Positions 41,435 through 49,402 of a DNA stretch of 64,000 nt are shown here, one piece after another. How positions within the stretch are numbered: position 1 is the stretch's first letter; every line of letters begins with the position of its first letter. Location of the stretch: NCBI RefSeq assembly GCF_001613325.1, contig NZ_BDCD01000002.1:496001-560000 (forward strand), given 5' to 3'. Made by a program: the position numbers and the translations under genes. The notes beneath the pieces are model-generated. The model was not told the origin of the DNA. It saw only the letters and a program-made list of their open reading frames with translations, and made no database searches. This stretch comes from Nocardia yamanashiensis NBRC 100130. GTDB lineage: Bacteria; Actinomycetota; Actinomycetes; Mycobacteriales; Mycobacteriaceae.

Positions 41435-42652
41435 CTACCGGTTCCGGTCGTGCCGTAGTCGATCGATGGCTCGGTGAATCAGCTCCGGCCGACCGGCCTG
41501 CGGCGTCAGCTGTCTCTCGTACTCGATCAGGCGATCGGCAGTGGCGCGATCGTTCATCACCAACCTGAGCAGGTCCGCATAGGTACCCGACGGCATCGAG
41601 CCGGGCCGAGTCGGCCCGACAACCGGACCGGCCCGCGCGGGCAGGGGAGTCCCCGCCGGCAGCGCCTTCAAATTCCGCAGCGCCGCAGCACTTCCCGCCG
41701 CCGCCGCACGATTCCACCACTGCCTGGCCCCGGCATGATCCCCACGCCGAAACAACAGCAGCCCAAGATTGTTCATGGCACTGCCATCACCGCCATTGAT
41801 CGCCAGCCGATACCACCGCTCCGCCTCCACACCTGCCCCCTGCTCCTCGAGCAGCGCCCCCAACGCGGCCATAGCCTGCGCATTCCCCGCCCCCGCCGCC
41901 TCCCGCAACCACATCTCGGCCTCGGCCAGCACCACCCGATTCCGCCCCCGATTCCGCCACCGCACAAACGCACTCTGCCCCGCGACCCGATCGTGCAGTA
42001 GCCGCGCCAGCCGATCCATCGCAGCCGTATCGCCCAACACCGCACCCCGTCGATAACACTCCTCCGCAGCGAAAAGCTCCCCCCGCGCCTCGTACGTCCG
42101 GCCGATATCCACGAAGGACCCGCCACCCTCCGGCTCCTGAGACATCCCCCGTCGACCGTCGAATCCCATTGCGCCAGAACGCGTCGACCCGCTCGCCTCC
42201 GACCACACCCGCCGCCCGCGCCTCAACCCTCGCGCCCCGGTCTGCTCCCCGTCCAACGCCCCCAGCACGAACGCGCCACCCACGAACACCACCACGCTCC
42301 CACCGGCCATGGCGCCCGCGACCTCCAAATACTCGACCCCTTCCCGCCGAACGCCCCGCTGCTCCTCGAGCGCCTCCGCATAACTGGTACTGCCGACCTC
42401 CGTCATGCTGTTCGCCTTGTAATGAACGCACTCGGTCCCCGGCCGCATCGTCTTCTTGTCACAGGTCGGCTCCGCATCCGGGTCCTGCAACACCTTCCCG
42501 ACCCCGATCAAGACGGATATCCCCGCGCCGATAAACGCCAGCACCGCCCCCACCAGCAACAGCATGACCACACCCCGCGCGACCGCCCGCATCCCGCGCC
42601 TCCCCATGAACCGATAACGCTGGCTGCCAATCAAATCAACAATCCACCCCAC
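41435..42652 (-). CDS. Sel1/TPR-repeat membrane protein
   Basis: A 405-residue protein. Two transmembrane helices (VMLLLVGAVLAFIGAGISVL; EVAGAMAGGSVVVFVGGAFV) flank a short loop with two cysteines. The C-terminal half has Sel1/TPR-like repeats: GELFAAEECYRRGAVLGDTA, EAEMWLREAAGAGNAQAMAA, VEAERWYRLAINGGDGSAMN, HAGARQWWNRAAAAGSAAAL. It ends in a basic helix. Such repeats mediate protein-protein contacts; no partner is apparent. Start ATG 42652. Confidence 0.8.
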   Translation of the reverse strand: MGWIVDLIGSQRYRFMGRRGMRAVARGVVMLLLVGAVLAFIGAGISVLIGVGKVLQDPDAEPTCDKKTMRPGTECVHYKANSMTEVGSTSYAEALEEQRGVRREGVEYLEVAGAMAGGSVVVFVGGAFVLGALDGEQTGARGLRRGRRVWSEASGSTRSGAMGFDGRRGMSQEPEGGGSFVDIGRTYEARGELFAAEECYRRGAVLGDTAAMDRLARLLHDRVAGQSAFVRWRNRGRNRVVLAEAEMWLREAAGAGNAQAMAALGALLEEQGAGVEAERWYRLAINGGDGSAMNNLGLLLFRRGDHAGARQWWNRAAAAGSAAALRNLKALPAGTPLPARAGPVVGPTRPGSMPSGTYADLLRLVMNDRATADRLIEYERQLTPQAGRPELIHRAIDRLRHDRNR

Positions 42653-42718
42653 CCGCAGCCCGAACCAGCCAATCGAGAATCTCGCACCATGATGGTCGGA
42701 GCGGCGCTGTCAGCCTGA

Positions 42719-43330
42719 GTGTCGTTGTGGCTGGCTGCGATTCGTGCCGCGTCACATTGCTTGAACGTCTACCTTGTCGATCTGGCCGAGCTCGAGGCCG
42801 TCATCGGCTCCAAGAACGAGGAATTCCTCAGCCGGTTGCTGGCCGACCTGCCCGATCACGATCCGGAGTACGGCTGCTGCGAGCTGTGTGATCCTGCGGA
42901 TTGCGAAGGACCCGACTGCGAGGAGTGCTACCACTGCGAGGACGCCCAGCATCCGCAAGCGTTGCGGACCATCTTCGCCGGCGGTCCTTTCGACGAGCAT
43001 CACGCCCATGCCTACGTTTCGGCATTGGAATTGATCTGCCGCGATATCAGCACGGACATAGGCGAGGTGAGTTTCTGGTTCGGTTACGACGGCCTTCCCG
43101 ACGTAATCCTCAGTCTGGCCGACAATATGGGTGGCAAGGACCCATTCCCATCCACCGAGGACAACGGGTGGGGCCATATCAGCAAAGAGAGCTGCGCGGA
43201 ACAGCTGCCCGAGTGGGAGACCATCGCCGCCGGAACCGACGACCACGGCGGATACGCCGATTCCATCGTCGAGTGGTTCCGTGAATCCACTACCGCGAAG
43301 AAGGATCTCATCGGTTTCTGGGCCGGGTAG
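42719..43330 (+). CDS. Hypothetical protein with Cys-rich cluster (DUF7691-like)
   Basis: Up to 203 residues; the conserved part begins at LNVYLVDLAELEAVIGSKNE. Residues 53-73 contain CCELCDPADCEGPDCEECYH, a dense cysteine cluster that could bind zinc. Later blocks are RTIFAGGPFDEHHAHAYVSA and ELICRDISTDIGEVSFWFGY. I tentatively place it with DUF7691-type actinobacterial proteins of unknown role. The GTG start at 42719 is weak; the true start may be internal. A strong hairpin follows 28 bases after the stop. Confidence 0.65.
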   Translation: MSLWLAAIRAASHCLNVYLVDLAELEAVIGSKNEEFLSRLLADLPDHDPEYGCCELCDPADCEGPDCEECYHCEDAQHPQALRTIFAGGPFDEHHAHAYVSALELICRDISTDIGEVSFWFGYDGLPDVILSLADNMGGKDPFPSTEDNGWGHISKESCAEQLPEWETIAAGTDDHGGYADSIVEWFRESTTAKKDLIGFWAG

Positions 43331-43358
43331 CGTTCACCGGCCGATCCCTTGCCGGATA

Positions 43359-43400
43359 CGAGAATGGGCCGCGGAGCTGATGCTCTGCGGCCCATTCTCG
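43359..43400. terminator. 19-bp hairpin at island site 1
   Basis: CGAGAATGGGCCGCGGAGC (43359-43377) pairs with GCTCTGCGGCCCATTCTCG (43382-43400), one G-T wobble, TGAT loop. It ends the DUF7691-like gene. It is the counterpart of hairpins at 45233-45266 and 49450-49491, which share the (A/T)TGGGCC / GGCCCA(A/T) stem. Confidence 0.8.
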
Positions 43401-43408
43401 GGGTCGAA

Positions 43409-43507
43409 CTAATCCAGATGGTCGCGCACTAGTGGTGACTGCGCTTTGTGTTGTACCCGCTGAACGAGGTAGCCGACGAGTGCGGCACCCGCTGATATCT
43501 TTGACTG
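43409..43507 (-). mobile_element. Attachment-like site 1 (sigA tail copy + arm motif)
   Basis: CTAATCCAGATGGTCGCGCA (43409-43428) is, on the minus strand, a synonymous-variant copy of the last codons of sigA (RDHLD-stop, versus RDYLD-stop). The shared core GTCGCGCA is at 43421-43428, and the arm-like motif CGCTGATATCTTTGACTG begins 62 bases beyond it. The layout matches site 2 over about 100 bases. Confidence 0.6.
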
Positions 43508-43858
43508 AGCCTTCTTGCAGCCGTTTGGGGCAGCGGAGCGGGTGCCTCGACGCTAGCGCACGGAAGTGTGAGCGCCGACTTACGTGGGTGGGCCGCCGAC
43601 ATTGCGCGGACCTTGCTGGAGAACCTTCCCTTGTAGTCAATCCTGTCGCAGATGGGTGAATTGATCGAGACTAGTTGGTACTTTCTATGACATTCGTCAA
43701 AGGCTCGCAATCGTGCAAAGGCTGCTAGAGCAGCGTAAATCATGGGCGCCAACCACGTCGGCCATATTTTCACAACGTGCTACGTGCTAAAGCGAACGTA
43801 TGGAGTCGTGTTGGGGCGTAGTCTGTGCCCGTTCATTACCTGCTAGAGAAGAGATCTT

Positions 43859-45070
43859 ATGTTCTTGACAGAGATGGGCCTTACTCAGCATGACTCGTTG
43901 ACCGCGGCACAGGCCGCAGCGAACGAAGCTGCGTCGGCGTCGGGTGGTCGTGTCTTCACATGTGTCGTTTTCCGACAGGGTGGGCGTCTGATGCTCACTA
44001 CGGCGTTCTCCTATGCGTTCTTGATCAGGCATGTGATTTCGGCGCCAGCGGAGAAGGGCGGCAATCCGCGAATGGCAACCAATCGTCCGGTCGATAGCGG
44101 GCACGTTCGCGTGATCACTAAGTACCTGACGGACAACGATGAGAACTACATACTTCCACCGGTCACTCTCAATGTTCGATCGGTTCCAGCTATTCATATC
44201 ACCCGCGGAAATTTCGCTACTACGGTCGGATTCGTGGTAATCGGTGACGACACGCAGTTTTCTATTACTGACGGACAGCACCGTCTGATGGCGATCACCA
44301 AGCGGCGAGATGCCTTGACAGACAGCTCGGACTTCTTGTCTGACAGTATTTCTGTCGTAATAGTGGTTGAGCCCGATCTCGCGCGGATTCATCAGGATTT
44401 TGCTGACGCAGCACAGACCAAGCAGATTCCGGCGAGCCTGCTGGCGGCTTTCAATACTCGGGAGCCTCTGAACCGTGTCTTGACAAAAATTGTCGACGGA
44501 GCGCAGCTCTTCCAGGGGAGGATTGACGAGACTTCGAAGAGTCTGTCGAAGAATTCCCCTTCTGTGTTTCTGCTGAATCAAGTTCGTGGCATGGTCAAAG
44601 AGTTGCTCTTTCATGACTATGCTCTTGCGGAGAGCAGCATTCCGGGTCGGAGTGCACAGGTTATCGGCACGACTGAAGATCAGGATGCGTTTGTCGCACG
44701 TACCTTGGCGATGATGGAGCTGTTGACAGCGCAGATGACTCCCTGGAACTCGATTGTAGAGCTCCCAAAATCAGGCGGACCAGCAAATCAGGTAGTCGAT
44801 TTTCGACGCCACTACGTCAATATGACGGCCACGGGTTTGGTTGTCATCGGGCATGTCGCTTATGAGATCGAAAAGAACCGGGACGAGGATTGGCGCCGCG
44901 CTCGTTACATAGATTTGGCCACTAAGATCGATTGGCAACGAGACGCCGAGATTTGGCAAGGCAACATCATCACGGGCGACAAGATTAACACCACACGGGG
45001 ACCGGGTCGTGCGGCCGCACAGCGAGTGATGCGGGCGTTGGGGATCCAGGCACCTGCGTTGTTCGTGTAG
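43859..45070 (+). CDS. Stand-alone DGQHR-domain (DndB-like) protein
   Basis: A 403-residue protein with the signature DGQHR at residues 138-142 (FSITDGQHRLMAITKRRDAL) and other DndB-family blocks: RVFTCVVFRQGGRLMLTTAF, RPVDSGHVRVITKYLTDND and VVIVVEPDLARIHQDFADAA. DndB regulates DNA phosphorothioation genes; no dndCDE or dptFGH genes are present, so this is an orphan homologue. The GC content is clearly lower than in flanking host genes (near 50%), indicating recent transfer. It is the only complete gene in the left module. Start ATG 43859 follows AGAGAAGAG. Confidence 0.85.
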   Translation: MFLTEMGLTQHDSLTAAQAAANEAASASGGRVFTCVVFRQGGRLMLTTAFSYAFLIRHVISAPAEKGGNPRMATNRPVDSGHVRVITKYLTDNDENYILPPVTLNVRSVPAIHITRGNFATTVGFVVIGDDTQFSITDGQHRLMAITKRRDALTDSSDFLSDSISVVIVVEPDLARIHQDFADAAQTKQIPASLLAAFNTREPLNRVLTKIVDGAQLFQGRIDETSKSLSKNSPSVFLLNQVRGMVKELLFHDYALAESSIPGRSAQVIGTTEDQDAFVARTLAMMELLTAQMTPWNSIVELPKSGGPANQVVDFRRHYVNMTATGLVVIGHVAYEIEKNRDEDWRRARYIDLATKIDWQRDAEIWQGNIITGDKINTTRGPGRAAAQRVMRALGIQAPALFV

Positions 45071-45232
45071 GGGCTCGTCGTTCACGGCCAAACCCCCGGC
45101 GCCAAGCTGTGCGGCGTGGGGCAACTGGCGAGCCGCGTGAGGTGTCTTGTGGAGCAGGCACACGTCTCGAAGCGTCATCGCTTGTCCGCCCATGTCACTA
45201 GCGAGAGCGTTGTGCACGTCCAGAAAACAGAA

Positions 45233-45266
45233 ATTGGGCCCCGAAGCTGCTGCTCAGGGGCCCAAT
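45233..45266. terminator. Hairpin at island site 2
   Basis: ATTGGGCCCC (45233-45242) pairs perfectly with GGGGCCCAAT (45257-45266). The 14-base interior is itself partly self-complementary (AGC/GCT). It shares the ATTGGGCC / GGCCCAAT stem with the true sigA terminator. Confidence 0.7.
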
Positions 45267-45278
45267 CTCGGTTGACGC

Positions 45279-45379
45279 TTAGTCCAGATAGTCGCGCACT
45301 AGGGAGGGGTGTGCTCTGTACCGCTACCTGGTCAATCCAGGTGACACCTGAGCGGGACACCCGCCGATATGTTGGACTG
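45279..45379 (-). mobile_element. Attachment-like site 2 (sigA tail copy + arm motif)
   Basis: TTAGTCCAGATAGTCGCGCA (45279-45298) encodes RDYLD-stop on the minus strand, as in sigA but with different codons. The frame continues upstream as HPSLV, echoing HPSRSQVL of sigA. Core GTCGCGCA is at 45291-45298, and the motif CGCCGATATGTTGGACTG begins 64 bases beyond it. Confidence 0.62.
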
Positions 45380-45434
45380 GGGTATCCGGACGAGCGAACA
45401 GACGGCTCGCTACTACGCGTTTTGAGGCGTCACC

Positions 45435-45800
45435 ATGACCGCGGACCTGTGCAGCTGGGCGTCTGGCATACCGCGAGCGGCTCGAAGAACTGCCTCGACG
45501 TTGGAAGCATGCTCAGGGTGTGGCGAGACAGGCCGAGCGTGGCCTTGGCGTTGTCGACGATCCGGATCTCTTGGTTGCGGCAGCTTGGCTGCATGATGTC
45601 GGGTATGCGCGCGCCGGAATTGATTCGGACGGGACGGGGTGCACGCCGTTGACGGCGTGGCGTTCCTGGCGAAAGCAGGGACGAGCCGGTTGTGCGCGCT
45701 GACGCAGCGCGTACCGGGACCAGCTGATCACGCATGTGCAGGTCGGGAGGCCGTCGACACATTGCAGGCTGTAGGTCACCCGCCCCTACCTGGTGCACAG
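45435..45800 (+). pseudogene. Broken HD-domain protein gene
   Basis: Fragments of one HD-domain protein lie in three frames. MTADLCSWASG starts at ATG 45435. A second frame reads RLAYRERLEELPRRWKHAQG then VARQAERG and LLVAAAWLHDVGYA, with the HD motif. A third frame reads GVHAVDGVAFLAKAGTSRLC after about 45640, matching the usual G-HPLDGxxFL-RLCxL continuation of this family. At least two frameshifts are needed to join them. The 3' limit is approximate. It is a decayed passenger at the left end of the second module. Confidence 0.7.
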
Positions 45801-45894
45801 TCATTGACCGGATGCCCAAGAAGCGAGCATGACACGGATGATCACTTCACCCTTCTCTTCACCTCTGTCAGCCGCGTGAACTAGAGTGTGAAGC

Positions 45895-46710
45895 ATGGCG
45901 ACACATGCTCATCCCTTCGCCGCCCAAGAGCCCGGCAACATTCCACTGTCTTCGGCGCCGCTTGTGCGCACAATCGCGCAGGTCCGCTTCCCTCACCTCA
46001 CGCGGTTCACGATCAACGAGGACGAGGTGGCACACGGCGTTGCTGCGGCACTTGCCGAGCAATACCCTGTGATGGAGGTCGGTCGGGACGTCTCCGTCGT
46101 AATCACTCCGGAAGGGGTGAGCGAGACCGCCAACGCGACGCGGATTTGGCGTGTTTCAAGCAGCGATCGCGTCTGGCAGATCAGCTTCACCGGGACCTTC
46201 CTCAGTATTGACACTACGAGCTACGACAACCGCAGCGACTTCGCCCAGCGACTCAATGAAGCGTGGCTGGCACTTAACCGGCAGATCGAGGTTCCCTACA
46301 TCGATCGGCTAGGAATCCGCTACGTCAACCAGGTGACCGATCGCGACCACCTGAAGCGGCTGCCGGAACTCCTTCGGCCCGAGGTGCTGGGTATCGCGAC
46401 TACTCAGGAGCCTGGCGTTGCCATGCTCTCCGCGGCACTAAGTGAGGTTCAATACGCATTCCCCGACGGCGGGGCATTCCTTGCAAGGTGGGGTTTGCTT
46501 GCCGCTGGAGCCCGGGTCGATGTCGCCCGTCCAGCCTACGATTACCCGACGTGGCTGTTGGATATGGACTCCTTCCGCGAGTACGCGCCCGGCTCGCAGA
46601 GTGGCGGTACCTTATTTGAGGACATTCGCGCTCTGGCACTTAGGGGTTATCAGTTCTTCCGCTGGGCGGTGACTGACGAGTTCCTCACGGCCTTTGGAGG
46701 GGCGAAATGA
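45895..46710 (+). CDS. TIGR04255-family protein
   Basis: A 271-residue protein. The N-terminal signature is PLSSAPLVRTIAQVRFPHLT, followed by WQISFTGTFLSIDTTSYDNR, NEAWLALNRQIEVPYIDRLG and IRYVNQVTDRDHLKRLPELL. These match the TIGR04255 family, found scattered on islands and without a known activity. There is no membrane segment or catalytic motif that I can identify. It overlaps the next gene by four bases (ATGA). With the HTH protein and the following unknown gene it forms a three-gene cassette of foreign base composition. Confidence 0.82.
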   Translation: MATHAHPFAAQEPGNIPLSSAPLVRTIAQVRFPHLTRFTINEDEVAHGVAAALAEQYPVMEVGRDVSVVITPEGVSETANATRIWRVSSSDRVWQISFTGTFLSIDTTSYDNRSDFAQRLNEAWLALNRQIEVPYIDRLGIRYVNQVTDRDHLKRLPELLRPEVLGIATTQEPGVAMLSAALSEVQYAFPDGGAFLARWGLLAAGARVDVARPAYDYPTWLLDMDSFREYAPGSQSGGTLFEDIRALALRGYQFFRWAVTDEFLTAFGGAK

Positions 46711-47402
46711 CAACATCGCCAGGACTTCTCAATGGCTATGAAGTGGTCACTGAGCACAGGCTTAGCGAGCTCGGTACCAACACCGAGTTCAGTCACCTAA
46801 CTCAACCCCCGGTATTCATTGACACGGGCGCGCCCCGGCGACCAGGTCGAGGGTCTGGCGTTCTCCTTTCTGCCGTCCTGATGCTCGGCGGATTGGGTGC
46901 CACTTCGAACGGCGACCAGTTTGACCTTGTCACGCCGTTTGTGATGGTGGGGGCGACTGACCGCGGTGAACTTATAGCGATTGCCGAACCAACGGCCGCA
47001 CCACCAGTTAAGGACACCGAGTCGAGGAGTGACCAGGAAGAGGTCGCATGGATCAAGGCGCACTCTGGACTCACGTGGGACCAGTTGGGCAAGGTGTTCG
47101 GTGTTTCAAGACGTGCAGTCCACATGTGGGCCAATGGCGGTCGACTGAATGAATCGAACGCGCGACGCCTCCGCTCTTTTTCGGCAATCGTTCGCGATAT
47201 CGAGTCCTTAATGCCCCAGCCAACACCGGAGATGGTTCGTGCGCACCTTCTTGAGGTCGGGACCAATGGCCTGAGCATTGTCGATCGTCTTCGTCGTGAA
47301 CGTTCGGCGGGGCCGACCTGGGGCGCCCCATTTGGCCCCGAGCGGCTAGTGGATGCGATCCGTGAACCCCTGCATACGCAGGAAAATGAGATCGAGCGCT
47401 AG
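46707..47402 (+). CDS. Helix-turn-helix protein of the island cassette
   Basis: A 231-residue protein. The N-terminal 100 residues are unrecognised and contain a moderately hydrophobic stretch (GVLLSAVLMLGGLGATSNGD). Residues 115-155 form a phage-type HTH: IKAHSGLTWDQLGKVFGVSR then RAVHMWANGG. The C terminus is a helical region ending LHTQENEIER. The ATGA overlap with the TIGR04255 gene means coupled translation. It may be the cassette's own regulator or a DNA-recognition subunit. Confidence 0.78.
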   Translation: MTTSPGLLNGYEVVTEHRLSELGTNTEFSHLTQPPVFIDTGAPRRPGRGSGVLLSAVLMLGGLGATSNGDQFDLVTPFVMVGATDRGELIAIAEPTAAPPVKDTESRSDQEEVAWIKAHSGLTWDQLGKVFGVSRRAVHMWANGGRLNESNARRLRSFSAIVRDIESLMPQPTPEMVRAHLLEVGTNGLSIVDRLRRERSAGPTWGAPFGPERLVDAIREPLHTQENEIER

Positions 47403-47422
47403 TCGTTTGAGGTTTCGAAAGT

Positions 47423-48403
47423 ATGCGTGCTCGACATCGTGAACAGGAAAGCGATTTGGAACCCGCACCACAAGGCCTCGCCCCCGTACTTGGTGAGCTG
47501 TGCCGTGATTGGCGCCAGGGCGACGTCTTCCGAGACGCCAAGACATTCGTCTTCGACTGGGCATGGGAACCCCGACAGATTGAGACGACGTACGGTGCAG
47601 TAGTTGTGAGCCAGACCTGCGATGCTTCGCAGCCGGGTCGCGCCCACATCCAGCTTGCCCCGTTAGTACGCTTGCAAAATTCCAGTGAGGCGAGCGAGGC
47701 GGCGGCGGGGAAGCGGCCACAGTACGTCAGTGTTCCGCAACTAGGTCCCGACTTCTTCGCCGATCTCGACGGCATCACCACGGTATCCAAGACGGCGCTC
47801 GTATCGTACGAACGTGCAGCGGGAGTCAATACTGACCAGGAGATTCGCGAGTTCGCATTCTCGGTTGCCCGGCGATTTGGTCGGTTTGCCTATCCGGATG
47901 ACGTTGTCGAGTGCCTGAAACCTCTTACAAATGCGCTACGGTCGAAGACCCGTAAAGAACAGTCGCCGATGGGGAGAGCACTTATCAAGGTTCACTCGTT
48001 CAGGGTGCACTGCGAAGACTGGGCGGCGTCTCCTTATGAATTGACCCTGATCGTCATCCTGGAACCGGACATCGTGCCATCGGACCCCGAGGACATCGGG
48101 GCGTGCCCAGACGACCTCGTCCCACCTACGGTTGCGGATCTCGGAGACCAAATCGCCTGGTACGCAAAGTATCTGGAAGACGAAGGCCGAAGTCCCACCG
48201 AACGCTATTTCGCATGGCAGTACCTCGCCGAAGCCTGGGCGCTCCAATGCGAAATGACTGCAACATCGAAGCAGCTTACTCACGTCGTCGGCTCGATCAC
48301 GGCCGAACTCGCTGCGGTCGATGACTTTCCGCTATCGCGGTACCTGATTACAGAAAGCCTGGATCTCGACTACCTGTCCGATTCACGCAAGGCGATCGGA
48401 TAG
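47423..48403 (+). CDS. Unknown protein of the island cassette
   Basis: Up to 326 residues. The recognisable core is WRQGDVFRDAKTFVFDWAW and YGAVVVSQTCDASQPGRAHI then QLAPLVRL; a GD-VF / SQTCD pattern of this type occurs in uncharacterised island proteins, but I cannot name the family. The C-terminal half contains PYELTLIVILEPDIVPSDPE and ERYFAWQYLAEAWALQCEMT. It starts 20 bases after the HTH gene at ATG 47423, in the same direction, so it is probably the third gene of the operon. No membrane segments are seen. Confidence 0.72.
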   Translation: MRARHREQESDLEPAPQGLAPVLGELCRDWRQGDVFRDAKTFVFDWAWEPRQIETTYGAVVVSQTCDASQPGRAHIQLAPLVRLQNSSEASEAAAGKRPQYVSVPQLGPDFFADLDGITTVSKTALVSYERAAGVNTDQEIREFAFSVARRFGRFAYPDDVVECLKPLTNALRSKTRKEQSPMGRALIKVHSFRVHCEDWAASPYELTLIVILEPDIVPSDPEDIGACPDDLVPPTVADLGDQIAWYAKYLEDEGRSPTERYFAWQYLAEAWALQCEMTATSKQLTHVVGSITAELAAVDDFPLSRYLITESLDLDYLSDSRKAIG

Positions 48404-49157
48404 CGACTGTAGGCTGCGCACGGACTTCCCACGCCGACACCCGGTGTGCTCGTCAGAGCACGCTGATTCCGAAGAGTTCTGACTCCCTGGTTCGAATGAC
48501 AGCCGGCCTCCCCGTTCCATGACTGTCCCGACCGCGCAGCCGAGGCCCGCAGTGGGGACCGAGACTCGTTCCGCAACCGCCATCGCGCCGAGCAAGCCGC
48601 CGGTGATGGCAGACGCCGCACACCGGTCTGATTCCCGGCACGGGAATCCCCCTCCCGCCCGCCAACGGGGCCACCGCCCCAGCGGCAGTCCACCCCGCAG
48701 ACCGACACTCTGGTCCAGCACCCCGATCCCGACATTGAACAGTCCGCCCTCGCACCGGAGCCCGCGCTGATCGATCCGTACACTGCGCGCGGCAACACCG
48801 TGATCGATGTTCCGGACTGGAACTACATCAAGACTCGCGAAAACGCAAAGGCGCATCTGGACTACACCGAACTGCAAATCGCCGCCGGATACGACGCCCT
48901 GGGATCCCTGCGAACATGATTAGCGATCAGCCAATCCCGGAAGCCTGCAGCCCCTGCCCACCGTGTCGTTGAACCGCCATGTCGTAATCGTTGAGAAAGC
49001 TCGTCACAGACGGACGTCTGGCGGATTACCTTCCATGCAGCTTCGGATGGTGCGGGTTGATCACCCAGATTCCGCTGCCGGAGTGGGACCACGTCACCGC
49101 CCTTACGGAATCCCTCGTGGAACAGCGGGCGCCTAGCGTGGCGACAGGAGAGAACAG
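48404..49157. other. Right part of island with decayed coding remnants
   Basis: No intact gene of normal length is found in these 754 bases. Several short frames look like remnants; two are listed separately (48767-48919 and 48991-49161). Composition is mixed, with one higher-GC segment around 48520-48770 that encodes only low-complexity Pro/Arg/Ser in any frame. Confidence 0.55.
48767..48919 (+). pseudogene. C-terminal coding remnant, unrecognised
   Basis: An in-frame stretch ending in TGA reads LIDPYTARGNTVIDVPDWNY then IKTRENAKAHLDYTELQIAA and GYDALGSLRT. It has the amino-acid balance of real protein, yet has no start codon except an internal GTG at 48800, and the frame is closed by a stop about 140 bases upstream. 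It is best read as the tail of a larger, degraded gene. Confidence 0.45.
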
Positions 49158-49161
49158 TTGA
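48991..49161 (+). pseudogene. Short ORF or remnant coupled to the next small ORF
   Basis: From TTG 48991 the frame reads LRKLVTDGRLADYLPCSFGW then CGLITQIPLPEWDHVTALTE and ends ATGENS. There is no ribosome-binding site, so it may be the tail of a truncated gene. Its stop (TGA 49159-49161) overlaps the TTG start of the following ORF, a coupling arrangement that suggests the pair was once, or still is, functional. Confidence 0.4.
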
Positions 49162-49343
49162 ATCATCGCCTGTGGCAACGTATGTCACCAGAATTGCGTG
49201 CGCTTTCTAACGATGAGATTCGCAACGGACGCAAGGTATGGGCGATTCATGCTGTGCGCGGGGACTTGTCGGAACCGACTCCCGGTATTCATGAGTGCAT
49301 GGACCTGTTGGAGGAACGGCGGATCGAACTCGGCAGGCCGTAG
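49158..49343 (+). CDS. 61-residue hypothetical protein
   Basis: Start TTG 49158 is preceded by AGGAG nine bases upstream. The product reads MNHRLWQRMSPELRALSNDE then IRNGRKVWAIHAVRGDLSEP and ends MDLLEERRIELGRP. It has normal protein composition and a predicted helix at each end, but no family is recognised. It is the last gene of the island, 64 bases before the third arm-like motif. Confidence 0.5.
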   Translation: MNHRLWQRMSPELRALSNDEIRNGRKVWAIHAVRGDLSEPTPGIHECMDLLEERRIELGRP

Positions 49344-49402
49344 TCTCGATGGCACGGCGATTGTGGCTTGATCGTGCCGCGACGATGGCGGGATCTGCAC
49401 GC

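Larger units (their letters stand above)
43331..43858. mobile_element. Left end of sigA-linked island: site 1 and cargo promoter region
   Basis: Gene-free stretch marking the left boundary of a low-GC island. It holds a 19-bp hairpin (43359-43400), a degenerate copy of the sigA 3' end on the minus strand (43409-43433, reading LVRDHLD then stop), and the 18-base motif CGCTGATATCTTTGACTG (43490-43507). After that GC content drops and the region probably carries the promoter of the DGQHR gene. A 114-codon minus-strand ORF here (43429-43773) is judged not coding. Confidence 0.65.
45071..45434. mobile_element. Junction between the two island modules: site 2
   Basis: Gene-free stretch after the DGQHR gene. 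It contains TTGTGCAC (45210-45217), a 10-bp hairpin (45233-45266), a second copy of the sigA 3' end (45279-45303, minus strand, reading HPSLVRDYLD then stop) and the arm-like motif CGCCGATATGTTGGACTG (45362-45379). Confidence 0.65.

Noticed and set aside
43429..43773. 114-codon minus-strand ORF at the left island end
   Set aside because: It overlaps the attachment-like site and promoter region, has no ribosome-binding site and no recognisable domain.
43787..44614. 275-codon minus-strand frame antisense to the DGQHR gene
   Set aside because: No domain is recognisable, while the plus-strand frame has the DGQHR motif and a ribosome-binding site.
43409..45303. sigA-tail copies read as remnants of duplicated sigma factor genes
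   Set aside because: Homology to sigA is limited to the last 7-12 codons plus the hairpin; nothing upstream resembles region 4 or earlier, so attachment-site copies explain it better than pseudogenes.
48383..48877. 164-codon minus-strand ORF at the right island end
   Set aside because: The translation has Gly/Arg/Ser bias from the GC-rich patch, and a plus-strand remnant with better protein-like composition overlaps it.
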